Shown: positions 29,057 to 38,220 of the stretch, piece by piece | Position numbering within the stretch: position 1 is the stretch's first letter | Layout: each line of letters starts with the position of its first letter | DNA from: Nitrosospira briensis C-128 | GTDB taxonomy: Bacteria; Pseudomonadota; Gammaproteobacteria; Burkholderiales; Nitrosomonadaceae | NCBI RefSeq assembly: GCF_000619905.2 | Contig: NZ_CP012371.1 | Span: 2,418,001-2,482,000, forward strand | Length of the DNA stretch: 64,000 nucleotides | Direction of reading: 5' to 3' | Notes under the pieces: model-generated | The model's input: the letters and a program-made list of their open reading frames with translations, nothing else | Told to the model about the DNA's origin: nothing | Databases searched by the model: none | Translations under genes and position numbers: made by a program

Positions 29057-30310
29057 TTATTGCAGCACGCGCAAAGCCGCGACGCGTTGCTCGATCTTCT
29101 GCATCATTCCCTGGTAGGCCGGCGTATCGATTCCACCGAAGCGTTGCTTGAACTCCATCGCAGACATGAATTCAGGCAAATCCGACCACAAAGGCATCAG
29201 ATCCGCGTCCTTGAGCCCTGAAACAACCCGGTGTTGAAGTTGCAGTGCGGAGGCTTCGCTTATTACCGCCTTTTCTCCAAATTTCGTACCTGCGCGGTCA
29301 GCGGCAATATCATTGAATGAGAAACCGCTGCCATGCAGGGAATCCTCGATCTCCTTATACAGCCCGATCGCATCGGATAGCATGGTGTCGGCATAGGCCG
29401 CAATAGCGGCAGAGGCCATGAAGTGTTTTGCAAAGTCATCACGTCCGTCGAGCGTAATGTTCTGAGGCGCAGCCCGGGGCCAGTTTGCAGCTTCTGGAAG
29501 AATCCGTTTCAAAGAGACGCCTAGTACGTGAAATGCCACGACCAGGATTGCCGCGCGATTTTCCGCCAATGCATCTCCCCCGTTCACCGAGCGAGCCGCC
29601 GCAACGCGGACGAGCGGAGGCAGGATTTCGGATAGTGGTATTACGGCTTCATTGCGTATGCTATTCGCAGCCAGGATCGATTGATAATGGAGCAGGCGCT
29701 CGCGCTCCTGTTTATCAATGATCGAAGCCCGCATACCCTTGGAAAAACCACCTGCCCAACGATAAACGATACTCAATTCGTTGCGCGACAATTTGATCCG
29801 TTTCAGCGAATCGAGTCCTGCTTTATATTCGTCGCTTTGCCGCAGCCAGTCCATGAACTGAAGTGCGAGTGCCTGCGTAAGCACATCGGGCAGCATGAGT
29901 TTCCCTACCTGCACTGACTGGAGCTGTGGTTTTCCATCTACCTCCATCACAGATGCCGCAAGATTTATATAGCCATTAATCGGAATTGTCGCCATAGGAA
30001 GGCTCAGGTGGATGACCGCGTTACCATCGGCAAGGATTACCTGTGCGCTGCCTTTTCCAAAACGATGCGCCAGGTAATTTGCGGCAAGATCAACATCGGA
30101 GGACGTTATGTTGGCGGCTGCGAGCATGCCTGGCCTCACCCAGTAACGATGCGCGTCGATGATCCGCTTGGCGCGGCCTATATGCTCTGGCGTGAGAGTG
30201 ACCTGGCGCTCGATACGAGGGCGGTCTTCAATGGCGAGCGATAACGCGGCCGCCAGTGCCAAAAGGACAACGGCCAGCAAGCTTATCGAAATAAGGAGAA
30301 GTTTGTGCAT
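29057..30310 (-). CDS. Membrane-anchored conserved hypothetical protein
   Basis: A 417-residue protein with one N-terminal transmembrane anchor (MHKLLLISISLLAVVLLALAA) and a long soluble, probably periplasmic region. The C-terminal third has a striking segment, DGRDDFAKHFMASAAIAAYADTMLSD followed by LYKEIEDSLHGSGFSFNDIAADRAGTKFGE (about 287-345), rich in conserved-looking charged residues, which suggests an enzymatic or binding site. The family is not recognised. ATG 30310 has no clear ribosome site; a TTG one codon upstream is an alternative. It converges with the TIR-like gene. Confidence 0.72.
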   Translation of the reverse strand: MHKLLLISISLLAVVLLALAAALSLAIEDRPRIERQVTLTPEHIGRAKRIIDAHRYWVRPGMLAAANITSSDVDLAANYLAHRFGKGSAQVILADGNAVIHLSLPMATIPINGYINLAASVMEVDGKPQLQSVQVGKLMLPDVLTQALALQFMDWLRQSDEYKAGLDSLKRIKLSRNELSIVYRWAGGFSKGMRASIIDKQERERLLHYQSILAANSIRNEAVIPLSEILPPLVRVAAARSVNGGDALAENRAAILVVAFHVLGVSLKRILPEAANWPRAAPQNITLDGRDDFAKHFMASAAIAAYADTMLSDAIGLYKEIEDSLHGSGFSFNDIAADRAGTKFGEKAVISEASALQLQHRVVSGLKDADLMPLWSDLPEFMSAMEFKQRFGGIDTPAYQGMMQKIEQRVAALRVLQ

Positions 30311-30452
30311 CAAGCGGGAGTATTTCGAGAGCTATCGGTGAACGAAACGCAAAAGTCGAGCATCCGGGCCGAATGCCACCCATGCAGCGGCGTGGAAAAT
30401 CGATAGTGGTGGCACCCGGATGGCTTCAAGGCCCGAATATCAGGCCCATATC

Positions 30453-31001
30453 TTACCAGTATGGTCTATAGTATCCGCCCCAATAAAATGGGCTGCCATA
30501 GTATCCATATCCGAAATAGGGATTAAAGCCATAACCGCCCATGCCTCTATAACCATAGCCATAGGGATCATTTTGATAAACCGGCCATAGATAAAGTGCT
30601 TGAGAAGCCAGCAATGGCAGCAGCACCGTCTTCTTTCCTATCATACGCTGGATATCGCCTTCAAGTTTTCCCGCCACCGTGATTTCCCGATCTTTTGCAT
30701 AAACGGCCGGGTCAAGAAACTCGCTGCTTTTAATGACAAAACGCCCTTCCGCTGCCTTGCTTAGCTGGGGTCGGCCATAATAATTAAGGGGATAGGACAA
30801 TACTTGTACGAGCGTGAAATTTTCCTCATTGTCTACATCGATTATGACCCCACCCCAGCGGACGGATGTATCCTTGTATTGGTTCAGGTCCCGGCTCGCC
30901 TGGGGATAGGTAATATCTGCAACGGGCACATTCCTGACCGCGGACGGTAGCCCGACGCATGCGCTCAACAACATACAGAAGGATAATAGATATAATTTCA
31001 T
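30453..31001 (-). CDS. slp: Slp-family outer membrane lipoprotein
   Basis: A 182-residue lipoprotein. From ATG 31001 the signal MKLYLLSFCMLLSACVG contains the lipobox LSAC, so Cys15 is lipidated. The mature domain (RNVPVADITYPQASRDLNQYKDTSVRWGGVIIDVDNEENFTLVQVL) is typical of Slp/YeaY starvation-inducible lipoproteins, and the tail is Gly/Tyr/Pro-rich (about residues 140-182). In-frame upstream starts would hide the lipobox. AAGG precedes the ATG. Family role: a surface protein of starvation or acid stress, mechanism unknown. Confidence 0.88.
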   Translation of the reverse strand: MKLYLLSFCMLLSACVGLPSAVRNVPVADITYPQASRDLNQYKDTSVRWGGVIIDVDNEENFTLVQVLSYPLNYYGRPQLSKAAEGRFVIKSSEFLDPAVYAKDREITVAGKLEGDIQRMIGKKTVLLPLLASQALYLWPVYQNDPYGYGYRGMGGYGFNPYFGYGYYGSPFYWGGYYRPYW

Positions 31002-31137
31002 GGCCTTGTTCCCTTCGATTATGAAAGCACTTTCCGGAATGCGCGGTGACATCCACTTGGCGCCCAAATTTCTCCGAATATTGTTTACAGCATAGTTGAA
31101 AACTGGAAGAGTAATATTGACTTCACGAAAAATTCCC

Positions 31138-31303
31138 TGGCAGCCTGCCGGACTTGAAGAATCGCAGCGAAGAAGTGACTGGGTGAGGGCAGATTTTGCG
31201 GATTTTGAAGGCCGATAGTTATTCTATTAGCCGAAAAAGCGGCGAAATATGAACCAGCCAGACGTTTTTGCAGCCGATTTCCTTCAAGTCCGACAGACTG
31301 CTA
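31138..31303. repeat. TIR repeat family A, copy 2 (166 bp)
   Basis: Starts TGGCAGCCTGCCGGACTTGA and ends in the complement TTCAAGTCCGACAGACTGCTA. The interior matches copies at 17124 and 54790. It lies in the gap between the Slp gene and the downstream end of the hydrolase gene; with its flanks (31002-31319) it forms a 318-bp gene-free interval in which nothing else is seen. Confidence 0.8.
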
Positions 31304-31319
31304 GATAGCGGGGGCTCTC

Positions 31320-32207
31320 TTAACGGAGCGGTGTGTTCATGTCTTCACCCTTTAAAAAGTCCACGAGTGCCTGATTAACTTCCGCAGGCGCCTCATTTTG
31401 TACCCAATGGCTCGCATCCGGGATTCGATAAACCCGGACGTGAGATGCAACATTGCTAAGCCCGTCAAGTAACTCGGGTCCTAACGCGGGGTCGAGTTCT
31501 CCCCAGATCACAAGAGTTTCCGCGTTGATACGCCCATCTTGCGCAAACTTGCGCAAGCCTCCAGGCACGTTTGCCCGGTAGTAATCAAGTGCGGCGGTAA
31601 GCGCCCCCGGCTGTGAAAGTGCTTCGATATAATGCTCGATATCCCGTTTGCCGAAAGCTCCTCTTCGTGCCGGGCGCAGTTGGAACATATCGCGTATTGC
31701 CTGATAGTTATTGGCTGAAAGCATAAGCTCGGGTAAGCGTGGCAGTAAAAAAAAGAGCACATACCAGCTCCTGAGCATTTGTGGCAGATGCCGCACTTTT
31801 TCGAGATAGATTTTGGGGTGGGGCGCATTAAGGATCACAAGCTTGTCCACCAGTTCGGGATACCGGTCTGCGAACGACCACGCGATAATACCGCCCCAGT
31901 CGTGCCCGACGATATGGGCTCGGGGGTAGCCGGTTGCATGCACCAGGGCAGCGATGTCTGCAACAAGGCGATCTAATTTATAAGCATCTTGCTCCGCCGG
32001 ACGTCCTGAAAGATTGTATCCCCGCATATCCGGCACCAGTACTGAAAAGCCCGCGGCGGCCAGGACCGGGATCTGATGCAACCAGGAGCGCCAATTTTCG
32101 GGGAAGCCATGGAGCAAAATGACCGCCGGCCCCTTTCCGGCGGCGACAACATGAAGATCTATGCCATTGCCCGCCATGTGCTCGTGACGAAGCTCTATTT
32201 CTTCCAT
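31320..32207 (-). CDS. Alpha/beta hydrolase (epoxide hydrolase-like)
   Basis: A 295-residue alpha/beta-hydrolase. The oxyanion motif HGFPENW and the nucleophile elbow VGHDWGGIIAW (Asp nucleophile, as in epoxide hydrolases and haloalkane dehalogenases) are present; the acid lies in WGELDPALG and the base His in DASHWVQNEAP. The ATG at 32207 has GAGGG 7 bases upstream and is chosen; an ATG at 32297 would add a hydrophobic leader ending SSPTYA that looks like a signal peptide but has no ribosome site. Substrate unknown. Confidence 0.85.
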   Translation of the reverse strand: MEEIELRHEHMAGNGIDLHVVAAGKGPAVILLHGFPENWRSWLHQIPVLAAAGFSVLVPDMRGYNLSGRPAEQDAYKLDRLVADIAALVHATGYPRAHIVGHDWGGIIAWSFADRYPELVDKLVILNAPHPKIYLEKVRHLPQMLRSWYVLFFLLPRLPELMLSANNYQAIRDMFQLRPARRGAFGKRDIEHYIEALSQPGALTAALDYYRANVPGGLRKFAQDGRINAETLVIWGELDPALGPELLDGLSNVASHVRVYRIPDASHWVQNEAPAEVNQALVDFLKGEDMNTPLR

Positions 32208-32362
32208 GGAGTACCCTCGATCAAGTTCGGCGTAGGTTGGCGATGAAACGCAACATATCCCAATGACGGTGACGATGATGTTGGCAAGCGGTAGCATTCA
32301 CAATAACAATAGGAACAGACAGGAAAAGAGGGCGCAATTTCACGATCGATAAGCACCGATTT

Positions 32363-33073
32363 TTATTTCGAGCTAAACCAGATGTCTCCATACCAGGCGG
32401 TTGCAGTTGTGCCTGTATTGTCCGTGTCGGTCATGATTGCCACGGCATCGACGGGGCCAGGCTCTTCACCAAAAGCCTGCCGGTAATCGGAAAGAACGTC
32501 GCGGCGCTCCTCAACCCATCGGCCGGCCCGCTCAGAGCCCGATTCTACTGCGATCATGTATGCATTACCCGTAAACGCATTAGGCCAGCCACTACCGACC
32601 GGCCGCTTGCTTGACCATACATAATTGATGGCGCGCGTGCGCCAGAACATCATGCCGCCGGAAAAGACGACATAGACGCGTGCAGGGTAATCGTCGCCTG
32701 CACGAGTGCGCTCATCCGCCCCCGCCAATATGTTGCCAATCTGCCATGTCCAGTTAAGGATAGGCGTCTTGCCGAGTTCGATGCTCACCTCGCGATAGAG
32801 CCCGGAAGCGGTGGCATTGCTCTGCGCACGCAGCGCGGTTCGTCCGTTCTCGTTCGTGAAGGCATAATGGGTCGAACCGGAAAACATCTTCGGTTTCCAG
32901 CCGGCCAGGTCACCGCGCGAGAAACGGGCGATGTCCACTCGCTCATTCCCTGCCGATGACAGGGCCGGTAAAAATGCGAGTACCCAAGCCAGCATAGCCA
33001 TCTGGGTATATCTAGACGCCTTCTCGAAAATAGGCGTCACCCTGCGATGAATGATGGCTGTATCCCCCTGCAT
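32363..33073 (-). CDS. DUF3047 family secreted protein
   Basis: A protein of about 236 residues with a hydrophobic export segment (MAMLAWVLAFLPALSSAG) and a jelly-roll-like beta domain: RFSRGDLAGWKPKMFSGSTHYAF, then LNWTWQIGNILAGADERTRAGDDYPARVYVVF and YGDIWFSS at the C terminus, diagnostic for DUF3047. Function unknown. The start is uncertain: ATG 33073 or ATG 33001 (immediately before the signal segment) are both possible and neither has a good ribosome site. It is transcribed toward the hydrolase gene, about 155 bp upstream of it. Confidence 0.75.
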   Translation of the reverse strand: MQGDTAIIHRRVTPIFEKASRYTQMAMLAWVLAFLPALSSAGNERVDIARFSRGDLAGWKPKMFSGSTHYAFTNENGRTALRAQSNATASGLYREVSIELGKTPILNWTWQIGNILAGADERTRAGDDYPARVYVVFSGGMMFWRTRAINYVWSSKRPVGSGWPNAFTGNAYMIAVESGSERAGRWVEERRDVLSDYRQAFGEEPGPVDAVAIMTDTDNTGTTATAWYGDIWFSSK

Positions 33074-33236
33074 CAACAATATCGATTTTTCGGTACAGCG
33101 CGGCAAGAGTTCACCTATCGTTGAGCCTGATCCTGAGCCTTTGATATCACGAAGCCGGGCAGGCTGCCAGGGTAACCCTGCCCGAATCTAACCCTGCCTG
33201 AATCGTCGAAGGCGTTCATTTTTTTTCTTATTTGCG

Positions 33237-33413
33237 CTACTCTCTTGCCTCATGCACATCCTTTACCTCCACTTTGCGGCTATACACGCAGAATCCAGCT
33301 CCAAAAGACGGAATGCGGGGAGAAGGGGAAGGCAGGTTAAGGAACTCATTCCTGTCATCAGAATCGAATTCAAAGATAATATCTGTTCGACCGGTTGATC
33401 TGAAATGGTGCAT
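33237..33413 (-). pseudogene. Short open frame, probable gene remnant
   Basis: From ATG 33413 the frame encodes 58 residues (MHHFRSTGRTDIIFEFDSDD to VKDVHEARE); upstream of that ATG the same frame stays open for about 60 more codons (with FWSVRYSTDRWDRLREN) without any start codon or ribosome site. The composition looks protein-like, so it may be the 3' part of a decayed gene or small mobile element. Family unknown. Confidence 0.25.
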
Positions 33414-33613
33414 CGGCTCGACTTGCTGGTTGCGTCTGGTTGATTTAGCTGACTTAACCTTGATCCTCCAATCCGGGATACGCTGATTTTCCCTCAGACG
33501 ATCCCATCTATCCGTGCTGTAGCGAACCGACCAAAAAGACGAGGTCGAGGAATGGAAAAAAGTGGCGTAAAAAAGTCTCTTTGGATCATGCCGCTAGGTG
33601 GAAAATGAGTAAA

Positions 33614-33642
33614 AAAATGAGCGGCTGAGTGGGGGATTCAGG
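33614..33642. repeat. Repeat family E, isolated degenerate end
   Basis: AAAATGAGCGGCTGAGTGGGGGATTCAGG resembles the right end of copy 1 (AAATGAGCGGTCAACC, then GGATTCAGG) and the left end of the copy at 41920 read in complement. No second end was found nearby, so this is a fragment. Confidence 0.4.
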
Positions 33643-33731
33643 TTTAAGGCAATGTTGCGGCAATGTATCTGGGTGTACACTCCCTGGTTTATTCTTTACT
33701 TTATCGAGGCAATTCATACCCGAGGTTGAAT

Positions 33732-35912
33732 ATGAATCTGAGCGCAAAAAAAGGCATAATGCCCGTCCAGTCCGCTTCTGAAATTCCAAAGTTACGCATG
33801 ATGCCAAAATTGCTTTTCCCGAGAACGCCCGTTCTCTCTGGCGATAATGTCGCTGCAAAACGTGAGGAGATACGCGAATATTTTCACGCCACGCTGGATC
33901 GCTACGAGCAGCTTTTTGAGACATTGCAGGGTGATGAAGCCTATTTCAAAAAACCGATTCCGTTGCGTCATCCGCTAGTCTTTTACCTGGGCCATACGTC
34001 TACTTTTTTTACAAACAAGCTGCTGCTTGCGGGGCTTATCACGGAACGGATCAACCCCAGGATGGAATCCATGTTCGCGGTAGGCGTCGACGAAATGGGC
34101 TGGGATGACCTGGACACGACCCATTACGACTGGCCGTCCGTCGAAGAAGTGCGAGCTTATCGCAATACGGTGCGCAATGTCGTGGACCAGCTTATCAGGG
34201 ACACGCCGCTTAGCTTGCCGATAGGCTGGGATAACCCCTGGTGGACCATCATGATGTGTATCGAGCACGAGCTCATCCATCTTGAGACGTCATCCGTGCT
34301 CATCCGGCAGCATGCAATTGAACATGTCAAGCCTCATCCAGCATGGGAACCCTGCCGGAAGTCCGGCCCGGCGCCCCAAAACCGGCTCATCAATGTGACT
34401 TCGGGCACCGTGCGTCTTGGTAAAGACAAAGCCGATCCCACCTATGGATGGGATAATGAGTATGGCAGCCATGTAGCGGAAGTTGCGGCTTTTAAAGCCG
34501 GCAAATACCTGGTAAGCAACCAGGAGTTCCTTGCCTTCGTCCAGGCAAACGGCTACGGCACCGAAAGTTTCTGGGAAGAAGAAGGCCGTGCCTGGCGATG
34601 TCATACTCGTGCGGAATACCCCCTTTTCTGGATCAGGCAAGGCGCCGAGTGGCGATTGCGCCTGATGACCGAAGAAATACCCATGCCATGGGATTGGCCG
34701 GCTGAAGTGAATTATCATGAAGCAAAGGCGTTTTGCAACTGGAAAGCGGCAGCAAGTGGTCAACCGTACCGGCTCCCGACGGAAGACGAATGGTATCGCC
34801 TTTACGATATGGCCGGCGTATCCGAGCTTCCCCCTGCTGAACCTGCGCCAGCCAATATTCATCTCGATCATTTTGCATCCGCTCACCCGGTCAATGAATT
34901 TTCTCAGGGAGATTTCTACGATATCGTCGGTAACGTCTGGCAATGGACCGAAACCCCCATCTATCCATTTGAAGGTTTTGATATTCATCCGCATTACGAT
35001 GATTTCACCACGCCCACATTCGATGGGCGGCACAATCTCATGAAGGGCGGCTCCTGGATTTCATGTGGGGATGAATCGCGGAAGAGCGCTCGCTATGCGT
35101 TTCGGCGTCATTTTTTTCAGCATGCCGGATTTCGCTACGTGGTTAGCGATGCGCCTGCCGTGCGGCATGACTCTCACTATGAAACCGACAAGCTCCTTTC
35201 CGAGTACGCTGAATTTCATTATGGCGATACCTACTTTGGTGTGCCTAATTTTTCGAAGGCACTTGCCAAGCTGGCTATCGCCGCCATGGGTAATAAACCG
35301 TCCCGCAAAGCACTCGACCTCGGTTGCGCTTCCGGACGTTCGACTTTTGAGCTGGCGCGGCATTTCGATGAGGTAACCGGTATCGATTTCTCCGCCCGCT
35401 TCATCGGACAAGGCGTCCAGCTTGCTGCGCAGGGTATGTTGCGCTATACGCTAACGGATGAGGGCGATCTCGTTCTCTATAGAGAGCGTACGCTGACTGG
35501 TCTCGGCCTGGATGACGTGAAGCATAAAGTGACGTTCTACCAGGGAGACGCCTGTAACCTCAAGCCTATTTTTACCGGTTACGATCTCATCCTTGCAGCC
35601 AACCTCATCGATCGTCTTTACGATCCGGCCAAACTGCTCACAACCATTCATGCACGGCTCAACCCAGGGGGTCTTTTGCTGATCGCTTCGCCGTATACCT
35701 GGCTGGAGGAACATACCAAGCGGGATGCATGGATTGGTGGATTCAAGCGGGATGGTGAAAGTTTTACCACGCTTGACGGCCTGAAAAAGATCCTGGGCAG
35801 CCATTTCAAACTGATTCAAGCTCCACAGGACGTGCCATTCGTAATTCGGGAAACACGGCGGAAATTCCAGCATACCGTCTCGCAACTGACGATCTGGGAA
35901 AAAATCGATTGA
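33732..35912 (+). CDS. ovoA: 5-histidylcysteine sulfoxide synthase / methyltransferase OvoA
   Basis: Bifunctional first and last enzyme of ovothiol synthesis, 726 residues. An N-terminal DinB-like domain has the iron motif H-x3-H-x-E (EHELIHLE, His179, His183, Glu185); a formylglycine-generating-enzyme-like domain follows (about 225-480, with WDNEYGSHVAEV and NVWQWTETPIYPFEGF); the C-terminal SAM methyltransferase starts near 520 (LDLGCASGRSTFELA). It couples histidine and cysteine using oxygen and later N-methylates the mercaptohistidine. ATG 33732 has GAGG upstream; the ATG at 33663 has no such site. Translationally coupled to the next gene. Confidence 0.94.
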   Translation: MNLSAKKGIMPVQSASEIPKLRMMPKLLFPRTPVLSGDNVAAKREEIREYFHATLDRYEQLFETLQGDEAYFKKPIPLRHPLVFYLGHTSTFFTNKLLLAGLITERINPRMESMFAVGVDEMGWDDLDTTHYDWPSVEEVRAYRNTVRNVVDQLIRDTPLSLPIGWDNPWWTIMMCIEHELIHLETSSVLIRQHAIEHVKPHPAWEPCRKSGPAPQNRLINVTSGTVRLGKDKADPTYGWDNEYGSHVAEVAAFKAGKYLVSNQEFLAFVQANGYGTESFWEEEGRAWRCHTRAEYPLFWIRQGAEWRLRLMTEEIPMPWDWPAEVNYHEAKAFCNWKAAASGQPYRLPTEDEWYRLYDMAGVSELPPAEPAPANIHLDHFASAHPVNEFSQGDFYDIVGNVWQWTETPIYPFEGFDIHPHYDDFTTPTFDGRHNLMKGGSWISCGDESRKSARYAFRRHFFQHAGFRYVVSDAPAVRHDSHYETDKLLSEYAEFHYGDTYFGVPNFSKALAKLAIAAMGNKPSRKALDLGCASGRSTFELARHFDEVTGIDFSARFIGQGVQLAAQGMLRYTLTDEGDLVLYRERTLTGLGLDDVKHKVTFYQGDACNLKPIFTGYDLILAANLIDRLYDPAKLLTTIHARLNPGGLLLIASPYTWLEEHTKRDAWIGGFKRDGESFTTLDGLKKILGSHFKLIQAPQDVPFVIRETRRKFQHTVSQLTIWEKID

Positions 35913-37141
35913 GCGGCAGCCATATTCCCGCCCCTTTTGATTTCGATATTGAAATCAAAAGGGGCGGTACCGCTAGTTTGAAATATGAAGCACGCCAGAG
36001 TATGTTTGGTGCAGCAGACGTCGTTCCCCTATGGGTAGCGGACATGGATTTCGCAGCACCAGCGGCAGTGACTCAGGCCCTTGCGCGGCGTGCTGCCCAT
36101 CCCATATACGGCTATACCGTCTACCCGGAAAGCTTGTATGAATCCTTGATAGGCTGGTTGAAGCAACGTCATGGTTGGGAAGTACGTCGCGACTGGATCA
36201 TGATGTGTCCCGGCGTGGTCCCCTCGCTACATGCAGCTGTAATGGCTTTCGCCTCGGCGGGCGAGTCGGTTATCGTGCAACCGCCGGTTTATTTTCCTTT
36301 TTTCTCGGCGGTTACCGGCACCGGCCGGCAACTGATACATAATCCGTTGCGCCTCAGGAACGGCCGCTACGACATCGACTATGACCACCTGGAGCAATGC
36401 GCGGAGAAAGCCCGCCTGTTGTTGATATGCTCTCCACATAATCCGGTCGGCAGGGTATGGAGCAAGCAGGAGCTGGAGCGGATTCTGCAAATTGCCGAGA
36501 AACACGATCTGGTGATATTCTCGGATGAGATTCACGCCGATTTGGTCTATCCTGGAAACCAGCATCATACGCTGTCGATGCTGGCGGAAGCGGCATCCGG
36601 AAACGGGAACAATATTGTGACCGCTACGGCGCCCAGCAAGACATTCAACATCCCCGGGATGAATCTCTCCGCGCTTGTTGTGCCCAACCCGGAGCGACGC
36701 GAAGAACTCACGCAAATATTCGATACGATGCACGTCAGTGCATCCAACCCTTTCAGTATCACTGCTTTCGAGGCTGCCTATCGGGGAGGCGGGGCATGGC
36801 TGGACGCGTTGCTTGTTTATCTGCAGGAAACCCGCGATTTCGTCGCGGCGTATCTGGCAAAGCATCTTCCGGAAATTCGCCTCATCAGACCGGAGGGAAC
36901 GTATCTGCTCTGGCTCGATTGCCGTGCGCTAATGGCTGCATTAGATATAAACGACGCCCAGCTCAGGCATTTCTTCGTGCACGAAGCTGGCGTGGGCATG
37001 AGTCCCGGTACGCTTTTCGGCGAGGCCGGAAGCGGCTTCATGCGCATGAATATCGGCACGCCGCGTCGCATCATTGAAGCAGCCCTTGAAAATATCAGGA
37101 AAGCACGACATAGAGTTCAACCTGGATCGGTTCCAGCCTGA
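35909..37141 (+). CDS. ovoB: PLP-dependent C-S lyase, probable OvoB
   Basis: A 410-residue fold-type I PLP enzyme of the MalY/PatB (cystathionine beta-lyase) family: FDFDIEIKRGGTASLKYE N terminus, PLWVADMDF, CSPHNPVGRVW, SDEIHADLVYPG and the PLP lysine in SKTFNIPGMNLSALV (about Lys244). The start TTG overlaps the ovoA stop (TTGA), so it is coupled to OvoA. In characterised bacteria the sulfoxide made by OvoA is cleaved by a PLP-dependent beta-lyase (OvoB), which this gene very likely supplies. The symbol is inferred from context. Confidence 0.85.
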   Translation: MSGSHIPAPFDFDIEIKRGGTASLKYEARQSMFGAADVVPLWVADMDFAAPAAVTQALARRAAHPIYGYTVYPESLYESLIGWLKQRHGWEVRRDWIMMCPGVVPSLHAAVMAFASAGESVIVQPPVYFPFFSAVTGTGRQLIHNPLRLRNGRYDIDYDHLEQCAEKARLLLICSPHNPVGRVWSKQELERILQIAEKHDLVIFSDEIHADLVYPGNQHHTLSMLAEAASGNGNNIVTATAPSKTFNIPGMNLSALVVPNPERREELTQIFDTMHVSASNPFSITAFEAAYRGGGAWLDALLVYLQETRDFVAAYLAKHLPEIRLIRPEGTYLLWLDCRALMAALDINDAQLRHFFVHEAGVGMSPGTLFGEAGSGFMRMNIGTPRRIIEAALENIRKARHRVQPGSVPA

Positions 37142-37302
37142 CAGTATCCGGTATATATCTGAAGTTTTCCAGCTTCGCCCTGACGGCACCGCCTTCTCTT
37201 CCCGATAGTATTAGACAAAAACGCCCCGCTGTTCCGCTAGAGTGATGGTCTTTATTGCCGTGTTCCGGCTATAGTTTTCGTATTTGGAATATCTTGCCGA
37301 CA

Positions 37303-38220
37303 GTGGTTAACATCGTGAATCCAGCAACATATTCTCGTAGCGGTTGGATCGCGGCTTTCTTAAGCATGTGCATCTGGACCGGTTTTATCCTTGTTACGCG
37401 TCTGGGCGGCACCGGCATGCTGACAAGTTGGGACATCGCGGCGCTGCGTTTTGGTGTCGGCGCCTGCATCGCGGTCTTTTTTTTGCCACGGATTCTGCTG
37501 CCGCCATTCAAGGTAATCGTGCTGTTCTCGCTGTTCGGCGGCATAGGTTATGCTATCGTCGTGTATGCTGCATTCCGCATAACGCCGGCTGCTCATGCTT
37601 CTGTGCTATTGCCTGGCGCACTGCCTTTTTTGACGGCGATCATTGCGTGGTTATGGCTTGGGCAGAGGCCATTGAGAAAACGCCACATTGCGCTGGTCAT
37701 TGTCTTTGCCGGAATCGTATTGATTGCCGTAGATTCGTTTTCTCGCGGACCGAAACTCACCCATACGCAAATTCTTGGCGACCTGCTCTTACTATGCGGT
37801 TCATCATCCTGGGCCGTCTTCACGCTGCTGCTCAGCCGCTACCCGATACGGCCGCTTGCCGCGACGGTAGCGACTACGCTGGGTAGCGCGGTAGTCTATC
37901 TGCCGATCTGGTGGTTGTTCCTGCCCAGTACGCTTGGCCAAGCACCTGTCAACGAAATTGCCGTTCAGGCAATATATCAGGGCGTAGTAGTGGTATTCCT
38001 GGCTATGCTGCTTTTTACCTTCGCGGTGAGCCGCCTTGGTTCCCAAACAGTGGCTTTGCTGATGGCTTTTGTGCCTGTCGCATCCGCGCTGGCTGCTGTG
38101 CCCATTCTGGGGGAACCGCTGTCCCTGCTGACGCTGTCGGGATTGGCGGCGGTGACTGCGGGTGCCATCCTTGGAGCACGGGAGAATCAAGAAACAGAAC
38201 CAGGACTTGAATGTAAGTAA
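37303..38220 (+). CDS. EamA/DMT-family transporter
   Basis: Inner-membrane drug/metabolite transporter with about ten transmembrane helices in two EamA repeats (about residues 10-130 and 145-285), for example SGWIAAFLSMCIWTGFILVTRLG and the second repeat ILGDLLLLCGSSSWAVFTLLL. The conserved segment ALPFLTAIIAWLWLGQRP closes repeat one. The start is uncertain: GTG 37303 or GTG 37315 fit a short cytoplasmic N terminus; the frame extends to TTG 37255. It lies 160 bp after ovoB in the same direction, so it might export ovothiol or a precursor; this is an inference from position. Confidence 0.82.
   Translation: MVNIVNPATYSRSGWIAAFLSMCIWTGFILVTRLGGTGMLTSWDIAALRFGVGACIAVFFLPRILLPPFKVIVLFSLFGGIGYAIVVYAAFRITPAAHASVLLPGALPFLTAIIAWLWLGQRPLRKRHIALVIVFAGIVLIAVDSFSRGPKLTHTQILGDLLLLCGSSSWAVFTLLLSRYPIRPLAATVATTLGSAVVYLPIWWLFLPSTLGQAPVNEIAVQAIYQGVVVVFLAMLLFTFAVSRLGSQTVALLMAFVPVASALAAVPILGEPLSLLTLSGLAAVTAGAILGARENQETEPGLECK

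Larger units (their letters stand above)
33074..33731. other. Intergenic region, 658 bp, upstream of ovoA
   Basis: The gap between the DUF3047 gene and ovoA. It contains the short minus-strand frame at 33237-33413 and the degenerate repeat end at 33614-33642, both listed separately, and an A/T-rich stretch at about 33217-33235. The promoter of ovoA should lie near its 3' edge but no convincing box was found. Confidence 0.4.

Noticed and set aside
30355-30425. CATCCGGG/CCCGGATG inverted repeat as a further copy of the TAGCCCGGATG element
   Set aside because: Only the CCGGATG core is shared; the ends and spacing differ. It is more likely a hairpin in the gap between two same-strand genes.
34290-35033. 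A 247-codon antisense frame inside ovoA
   Set aside because: It is a shadow of the strongly supported OvoA frame and has no recognisable product.
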